37,368 bases of DNA from CAYJXJ01 sp964374095 (GTDB taxonomy: Bacteria > Elusimicrobiota > Elusimicrobia > UBA1565 > UBA9628), in contig CAYJXJ010000024.1 in the NCBI GenBank assembly GCA_964374095.1, positions 1 to 37,368 on the forward strand. The letters are read 5' to 3'. The notes below the pieces were generated by a model. The model had not been told where the DNA came from. It saw only the letters and a list, made by a program, of their open reading frames with translations, and made no database searches. Of this stretch, positions 33,477 through 37,368 are shown piece by piece; the first letter of the stretch is position 1, and every line of letters begins with the position of its first letter. The position numbers were made by a program, and so were the translations under genes.

Positions 33477-34376
33477 TTAACCTCTCGGGTGCGCCTTCTC
33501 GTGCGCGGCTTTCAGGCCCGCGGGCGCGAGGTGGGTATAGATCTGCGTGGTGGCCAGGCTCGAATGGCCCAGGAGTTCCTGCACGGCGCGCAGGTCGGCC
33601 CCTCCGGTCAACAAATGCGTGGCGAAGCTGTGACGCAGCATGTGCGGGTGCAGATCCACCCGCAGGCCGGCCTTACGGCCGAGGGCGCGCAAGTCGCGCC
33701 AGAATTGGACTCGTGAGAGCTTCCTGCCGCTGCGGCCCACGAATACCTCGACCGCCGACGCTCGTCCCGAGAAGCGCCGCTCGCGCAAAGCCAGGTAGCC
33801 CGCCAAGATTTCCCGCGCCCGGTCATGGATGGGAACCAGACGCTCCTTGGAGCCCTTGCCCAGCACCCGCACCCAGCCGTCCTTGAGGTTGAGGTACTCC
33901 GAGCGCAGGCCCACCAACTCCGAGACCCGCAGGCCCGCGGCGTAGAGGAGTTCGAGCATGGCCTTGGTGCGGACGGATTCAAAGCTCCCATCCGGAGGGA
34001 CGCGGAATAGGCTCTGGACGTCGCCCACGCTGAGAACTTTGGGCAGGCGCTCGGCCAGACGGGGAGACTTGAAGTGGGCGAGCGGACTGGCGGGCAGGCG
34101 CCCCTCCGCGGCCTGGAAGGCGTAGAATGATTTGAGGGCCTCCTGCTTGCGGTAAAGCGTTGCCGCGGCGAGCTTGCGCTGGGACTTCTGGGCGAGAAGA
34201 AAATCGAGCACGTGCTCGCGCGTGACCGAGAGCGCCGCAACCCCGGCCTCCTCCAAATAGCCCAGGAAATGCCGCAAGTCCGAGGCATAGGTCGAGACCG
34301 TGCTCGCCGCGAGGCCCCTCTCCAGGGAGAGGTGCCTCAGATGCTCTTCGAGCAGGCCCTTACTTTCTGCCTGCAA
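33477..34376 (-). CDS. XerC/XerD-type tyrosine recombinase, 299 aa
   Basis: An N-terminal SAM-like core-binding domain (STVSTYASDLRHFLGYLEEA) and the catalytic domain with the full set Arg150 (AAGLRVSEL), Lys174, His245, Arg248 (HMLRHSFATH), His271 and Tyr280 (TTQIYTH). Size and sequence match chromosome-dimer-resolving Xer proteins rather than phage integrases. The start is TTG 34376, overlapping the recA end by 17 bases, without a ribosome site; coupling to recA is likely. Confidence 0.9.
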   Translation of the reverse strand: MQAESKGLLEEHLRHLSLERGLAASTVSTYASDLRHFLGYLEEAGVAALSVTREHVLDFLLAQKSQRKLAAATLYRKQEALKSFYAFQAAEGRLPASPLAHFKSPRLAERLPKVLSVGDVQSLFRVPPDGSFESVRTKAMLELLYAAGLRVSELVGLRSEYLNLKDGWVRVLGKGSKERLVPIHDRAREILAGYLALRERRFSGRASAVEVFVGRSGRKLSRVQFWRDLRALGRKAGLRVDLHPHMLRHSFATHLLTGGADLRAVQELLGHSSLATTQIYTHLAPAGLKAAHEKAHPRG

Positions 34377-35454
34377 CCGCGGGAGTCTTGGCCGCTGGCG
34401 CCGGGGCCTTGGCAGCCGGCGCTTCGGGTTCCGCGGCCGCGGGGGCGGCCGGCACCAGGTATTGCGCGCGCAGGGCTTGCTCGATGGCGCCCGCGATCTC
34501 GGGCGAGGCCTTCAGGAACTGCTTGGCCTGCTCCCGGCCTTGGCCGAGACGGTCGCCCTTGTAGAGAAACCACGAGCCGGACTTGTCGATGAGCTGATTT
34601 TCAACGCCTAGGTCGAGCAGGCAGGCTTCCCGGGAGACGCCTTTGCCGTGGATCATCTCGAACTCCGCCTGGCGGTAAGGCGGGGCCACCTTGTTCTTGA
34701 CGACCTTGACGCGGCAGCGGGCGCCGACCACGACATCGCCTTCCTTCATGTTCTCGATGCGGCGGATGTCCATGCGCAGGGTGGCGTAGAACTTAAGCGC
34801 CAGCCCTCCGGTCGTCGTCTCGGGGTTGCCGAACATGACGCCGATCTTGTGGCGGATCTGGTTGATGAAGATGAGGCAGGTCTTGGACTTGGCGATGGCG
34901 CCGGTGAGCTTGCGCAGGGCCTGGCTCATGAGCCGGGCCTGGAGCCCCATGTGCGAGTCGCCCATCTCGCCTTCGATCTCGGCGCGGGGAACCAGGGCCG
35001 CGACGGAGTCGACCACGATGACGTCCAGGGCGCTGGAACGTACCAGGCGCTCGGTGATCTCAAGGGCTTCCTCGCCCGAGTCGGGCTGCGCGATAAGCAG
35101 GCTGGGGACGTCGACGCCGAGCTTGGCGGTGTAGTCCGGGTCGAGCGCGTGCTCCGCGTCGATGTAGGCCGCCGCGCCCCCGAGCTTCTGGGCTTGGGCC
35201 ACGATCTGGAGCGCCAGGGTGGTCTTGCCCGAAGCCTCCGGGCCGTAAATCTCGATGATGCGGCCGCGGGGCACCCCCCCCACGCCGATCGCCAGGTCCA
35301 GCGACAGGATTCCGGTCGGAATCGTGTCGACGCGGATTTTGGCCGCCTTGTCGCCCAGCTTCATAATAGCGTCGCGTCCGTAGGCCTTCTCGATCTGCGC
35401 CAGGGCCAGCTCCAAAGCCCTGCCCTTGGCTCCCGTCTCGGCGTTCGTGGTCAT
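34360..35454 (-). CDS. recA: Recombinase RecA
   Basis: The full-length 364-aa strand-exchange ATPase. Walker A GPEASGKTT (71-79), Walker B VIVVDSVAAL, L2 loop GNPETTTGG, and FINQIRHKIGVMFG (His where Met or Glu is usual). The C-terminus is an Ala/Pro/Lys-rich tail. The ribosome site is GAGGGGG. First gene of the recA-xer-HugZ-GNAT run. Confidence 0.97.
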   Translation of the reverse strand: MTTNAETGAKGRALELALAQIEKAYGRDAIMKLGDKAAKIRVDTIPTGILSLDLAIGVGGVPRGRIIEIYGPEASGKTTLALQIVAQAQKLGGAAAYIDAEHALDPDYTAKLGVDVPSLLIAQPDSGEEALEITERLVRSSALDVIVVDSVAALVPRAEIEGEMGDSHMGLQARLMSQALRKLTGAIAKSKTCLIFINQIRHKIGVMFGNPETTTGGLALKFYATLRMDIRRIENMKEGDVVVGARCRVKVVKNKVAPPYRQAEFEMIHGKGVSREACLLDLGVENQLIDKSGSWFLYKGDRLGQGREQAKQFLKASPEIAGAIEQALRAQYLVPAAPAAAEPEAPAAKAPAPAAKTPAVAGRK

Positions 35455-35493
35455 TTAGTCCCCCTCTAAAAAGTGGTGCGGCTACCCGCGGGC

Positions 35494-35519
35494 ACCTGGC
35501 GCATTAAATTGCGCCAGGT
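35494..35519. promoter_or_regulatory. 26-bp palindrome at the recA promoter
   Basis: Perfect 10-base arms ACCTGGCGCA / TGCGCCAGGT around TTAAAT. It lies 40 bases upstream of recA and overlaps the predicted +1 of the TAGAAT (35525-35520) promoter. It is either a repressor operator (LexA-type) or the terminator of the upstream gene; no U-run follows it. Confidence 0.5.
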
Positions 35520-35525
35520 ATTCTA
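35520..35525 (-). promoter_or_regulatory. Candidate -10 box of recA
   Basis: TAGAAT on the minus strand preceded by TTG; no clear -35. Predicted +1 near 35513, inside the palindrome. Confidence 0.35.
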
Positions 35526-35548
35526 CAACAAACGGCCGTCCTGCGCCT

Positions 35549-35965
35549 CTAATCAGTGGAAGCGCAGGCAACCGCCTCGGCCGCAACCTGCACGATCCTC
35601 AGCTTGGTCACTTTGGGATCGTAGAGAATCTTGTCGTGCTCGAAGTCCAGGCGCATCCGCCAGGACTGGAGGGTCTTGGCGCCGATGATGACCGGGTCCG
35701 AAAGACCCACGATGACCATGAACTCGTCGGAAAACCGGTCGCTGCCCAGGAAGAAATCCAGCCGCACGGCGTGCTTGGCTTGCAACCCGACGCCCCCCTT
35801 CGCCGTCCCGAATTTAAGCGGCGGGCGCAGCGGATCCAGAGGCGCCAGGCATTTGGCCACGTCGGGGCGGATGCAGGAATAGGTGGCCCCGTTGTCAAAG
35901 AGCGCCGGAACCCTCCTCTCCCCCCTCGATCCCCGAAACCGGACCGTCTTTACGATGACAGACAT
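35549..35965 (-). CDS. Retropepsin-like aspartic protease-fold protein, 138 aa
   Basis: A single-domain retropepsin pattern: VPALFDNGATYSCIRPDVA (Asp24-Asn25-Gly26, where D-T/S-G is normal), hydrophobic strands, and the second motif VIIGAKTLQSWRMRLDFEHD. Such bacterial proteins dimerise to form one active site. The Asn in DNG is a variant that may alter activity. The ribosome site is GAGGGGGG. An ECF-like promoter lies 67 nt upstream, and a TATAAT (35991-35986) nearer. Confidence 0.8.
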   Translation of the reverse strand: MSVIVKTVRFRGSRGERRVPALFDNGATYSCIRPDVAKCLAPLDPLRPPLKFGTAKGGVGLQAKHAVRLDFFLGSDRFSDEFMVIVGLSDPVIIGAKTLQSWRMRLDFEHDKILYDPKVTKLRIVQVAAEAVACASTD

Positions 35966-36029
35966 GGTTGTCCCCCCTCAACGGTATTATAGCGGTTCCC
36001 GGCCGCCTGCTCCGGCCGCTCCCCTATAT

Positions 36030-36054
36030 ACGATCAAGGGGGGTAAAAAGTTCC
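36030..36054 (-). promoter_or_regulatory. ECF-sigma-like promoter (copy C)
   Basis: Minus strand GGAAC (36054-36050), 17 bases starting TTTTTACCCCCC, CGTATATA (CGT at 36032-36030). Same spacing as copies A and D; the spacer run is C instead of G. Confidence 0.55.
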
Positions 36055-36063
36055 CGAAATCTT

Positions 36064-36441
36064 TCAAGCCCGGGATTCGAGGGACGTCAGGCGCCTGTCG
36101 TGGGTGTCCAGGCGGACACGGTGCTCGCCTAAAGTCTTGTCGTAGACCAGGAGCGTGCGGCGGTTGTCGGCGGTACCGGCCGCGAAGGACTCGACAGTCG
36201 TGATCAACCGTAAGATCTCCTTCTTGGTCGCCATATTATCCTTGACGTCGCGAAGATCTCCTTGGATCTTGACGACTTCCCGGGCCAGGCGATGGAAGTC
36301 GTCCTTGGTCGCGAAGGACTTTAGGTCGTCTTTTGTGGCAAACGCTTTGAGGTCGTCCTTGCTCGCGAGGTCGCGGCGCAAGCGCGCTTCCATGGCCCTC
36401 AAGTGCCCCAACGTGGCGGGGCGGCGGTCGGCGGTGGTCAT
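36064..36441 (-). CDS. Coiled-coil protein with KDDL repeats, 125 aa
   Basis: The start is ATG 36441 (MTTADRRPATLG), eight bases after GGAG. Three 9-residue repeats, SKDDLKAFA, TKDDLKSFA, TKDDFHRLA, lead into a charged heptad-like region (VKIQGDLRDVKDNMATKKEI) and another (LGEHRVRLDTHDRRLTSLES). No signal peptide or membrane helix. It is probably an elongated homo-oligomer; similar KDDL-repeat proteins are of unknown function. It is driven by the ECF-like promoter copy D. Confidence 0.75.
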   Translation of the reverse strand: MTTADRRPATLGHLRAMEARLRRDLASKDDLKAFATKDDLKSFATKDDFHRLAREVVKIQGDLRDVKDNMATKKEILRLITTVESFAAGTADNRRTLLVYDKTLGEHRVRLDTHDRRLTSLESRA

Positions 36442-36467
36442 ATGTTTCACTCCATTCTATCGAATCC
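36429..36467. repeat. Duplicated leader/start region, copy 1
   Basis: A 39-base stretch spanning the ribosome site, ATG and first codons of the KDDL-repeat gene matches 37153-37191 at about 32 of 39 positions. The two genes thus share a 5' region but not their bodies. Confidence 0.5.
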
Positions 36468-36507
36468 GGAAAGATCCCGGGAGGGCCGAAGGGCCCACAC
36501 TGTCTAT

Positions 36508-36532
36508 ACGATTAGACCCCCCAAAAAGTTCC
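36508..36532 (-). promoter_or_regulatory. ECF-sigma-like promoter (copy D)
   Basis: Minus strand GGAAC (36532-36528), 17 bases starting TTTTTGGGGGG, CGTATA (CGT at 36510-36508). The start codon lies 69 nt downstream of the CGT. Confidence 0.55.
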
Positions 36533-36581
36533 CGGAAAATTCGCCGCGGGAGAATGGAGCTCGCGCATAAGCGGGCCGCGC

Positions 36582-37165
36582 CTAGCGCTCCTTGCGGTTG
36601 AGAAGGTCGGCCTCCATCAGCTGGACGCAGGTGCGCAGCCCCACGGACTTCTGCCGGCCGACGAGGACAGGGACCTCGAGGTAGTAGACCCGCAAGACCC
36701 GCTCTCCGTCGGTCCACCAGAACTTCCCCGAGTCGGACTTTTGGGGATCGCCGTAGCCGCGGGAGAGCTCGTTGGCCAGTGATTCGGGCGGGTTGTCCCG
36801 GGTGTAGTCCTCGTCGTAGACCACCTGGATCTCGACCAAGCGGTCTCCCCGCAGCCCGAGCCAGAGCGTCTCGGCCCGGGCCGGGAAGCGCTTGGCCGAG
36901 TTTTTGCGCACCTGGATGCGGCTCACCCGGGTACGAGGCTCGATGTGAGACGGCCAATCCCGGGACGCGGCCTGCGGGTAGACCCGACGGACGGTGTCCA
37001 GGTTGTCGCCCAGGTAGAGATCGACCAGGTAGCGCTGCAGGGGGGCACCGTCTTGGGCGAACGCCCGCGTCTGCAACAGTTGGGACGCGCAGACGGCGGC
37101 CAACAGCAGGACCCGGATCAACGCGGCGCGACCGAACTGCGCCTGCGGGCGCCGGCCGTGGTCAT
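36582..37165 (-). CDS. Secreted protein of unknown function, apparent 1-nt indel at its start
   Basis: The frame ending at 36582 encodes a signal peptide (LIRVLLLAAVCASQLLQTRA) and a mature domain with YLGDNLDTVRRVYPQA, ETLWLGLRGDRLVEIQVVYD and KFWWTDGERVLRVYYLEVPV. No family is known to me. In this frame the nearest ATG is 37199. However, the ATG at 37165, which has a GAGTG ribosome site and a leader nearly identical to the gene at 36441, would read MTTAG and join this frame if one base were restored near 37150. I infer a one-base deletion or sequencing error. Confidence 0.65.
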
Positions 37166-37191
37166 CTGCTTCACTCTCTTCTATCGCATTC
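37153..37191. repeat. Duplicated leader/start region, copy 2
   Basis: Partner of 36429-36467, at the likely true start of the secreted protein. Both copies carry GATAGAA, then GAGTGAA, then ATGACCAC on the minus strand. Confidence 0.5.
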
Positions 37192-37254
37192 GGCGACATA
37201 TGTGGAATCCACCACGCGCCTGACGGCCGTATCAATGGCGGCTCGATGGGTCAT
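37171..37254 (-). CDS. Possible 27-aa leader ORF upstream of the secreted protein
   Basis: ATG 37254, 8 nt after the predicted +1, opens MTHRAAIDTAVRRVVDSTYV and ends ...CDRRE with a stop at 37173-37171, five bases before the ATG at 37165. It could be translationally coupled or merely chance. The gene at 36441 also has an in-frame ...FDRME stop at the same place in its leader. Confidence 0.3.
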   Translation of the reverse strand: MTHRAAIDTAVRRVVDSTYVAECDRRE

Positions 37255-37268
37255 ATTTTGTTCCCCGA

Positions 37269-37297
37269 AGTATACCAGGGATGCGCCCTAAAGACAA
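37269..37297 (-). promoter_or_regulatory. Sigma70-type promoter of the last secreted protein
   Basis: Minus strand TTGTCT (37297-37292), 17-base spacer, TGG-TATACT (-10 at 37274-37269). +1 near 37262. Confidence 0.6.
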
Positions 37298-37319
37298 CAT
37301 TTACCGCGGAGGAGCAGCA

Positions 37320-37363
37320 ATTCCGCAAGGCAGCATAAAGGGGGAGCAAAAACCTTGCGGAAT
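37320..37363. repeat. Inverted repeat at the right edge (11-bp arms)
   Basis: ATTCCGCAAGG (37320-37330) and CCTTGCGGAAT (37353-37363) are perfect inverted copies around a 22-base centre. This may be a terminator-like hairpin or a mobile-element end; the window stops five bases later. Confidence 0.45.
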
Positions 37364-37368
37364 CCGAT

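Overview
The window is high-GC bacterial DNA with tightly packed genes. It has a complete F-type ATP synthase operon, a recA operon, a heptose-epimerase-type sugar enzyme, a large secreted beta-propeller/fibronectin-like protein, and many small secreted or membrane proteins of no known family. These fit a Gram-negative-type, poorly characterised lineage (Elusimicrobiota-like is my guess from overall gene style; no rRNA or other phylogenetic marker beyond recA and the atp genes was tested). No tRNA, rRNA or CRISPR array was seen.

Layout. 1-5188 (minus): a partial giant secreted protein with a signal peptide, seven beta-propeller blades, then many FN3/Ig-like modules. It has a near-consensus sigma70 promoter but no ATG/GTG/TTG start. 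5310-5480: a frameshifted response-regulator remnant. 5540-7549: a lower-GC accessory block with a zinc-ribbon-like small protein and a TSPPY DNA methyltransferase followed directly by a 53-residue ORF. 7547-8621 (minus): a rhodanese and a DUF4349-like protein whose C-terminal membrane anchor is in another frame. 8834-11227 (plus): three exported or membrane proteins, the last an endonuclease/exonuclease/phosphatase-family enzyme.

11264-20289 (minus): one long atp operon in the order AtpZ-like, AtpI-like, atpB, atpE, atpF, atpH, atpA, small secreted protein, NAD-dependent epimerase, atpG, PilZ-domain protein, atpD, atpC. Most junctions are ATGA overlaps. Strong hairpins bracket atpE, and three foreign genes, including a putative c-di-GMP receptor, sit inside the F1 genes. 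20290-21353 holds decay: a group II intron domain V-like hairpin and a GT87-like membrane pseudogene. 21477-24683 (plus): a receiver-GGDEF protein, two membrane proteins and a saccharopine-dehydrogenase-like oxidoreductase. 24747-25414: a palindrome, a DnaA box, and a Phd/YefM-RelE/ParE type toxin-antitoxin pair with a strong promoter.

25445-30243: acyl-CoA metabolism. A minus-strand operon (glycosyltransferase, two hotdog thioesterases, thiolase) diverges from a second FadI-like thiolase. 30257-32671: secreted proteins, a DUF2238 remnant and a GNAT acetyltransferase. 32672-35454 (minus): a recA, Xer recombinase, HugZ-like, GNAT operon. 35549-37368: a retropepsin-like protein, a coiled-coil repeat protein and a secreted protein.

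The most interesting signals are: (i) three promoters of the form GGAAC-N17-CGT with an unusual T5/G6-or-C6 spacer, each 67-76 nt before a small gene, which suggests an ECF sigma regulon; (ii) a PilZ gene translationally coupled inside the ATP synthase operon; (iii) several genes whose start codon falls on the predicted transcription start (leaderless mRNAs).
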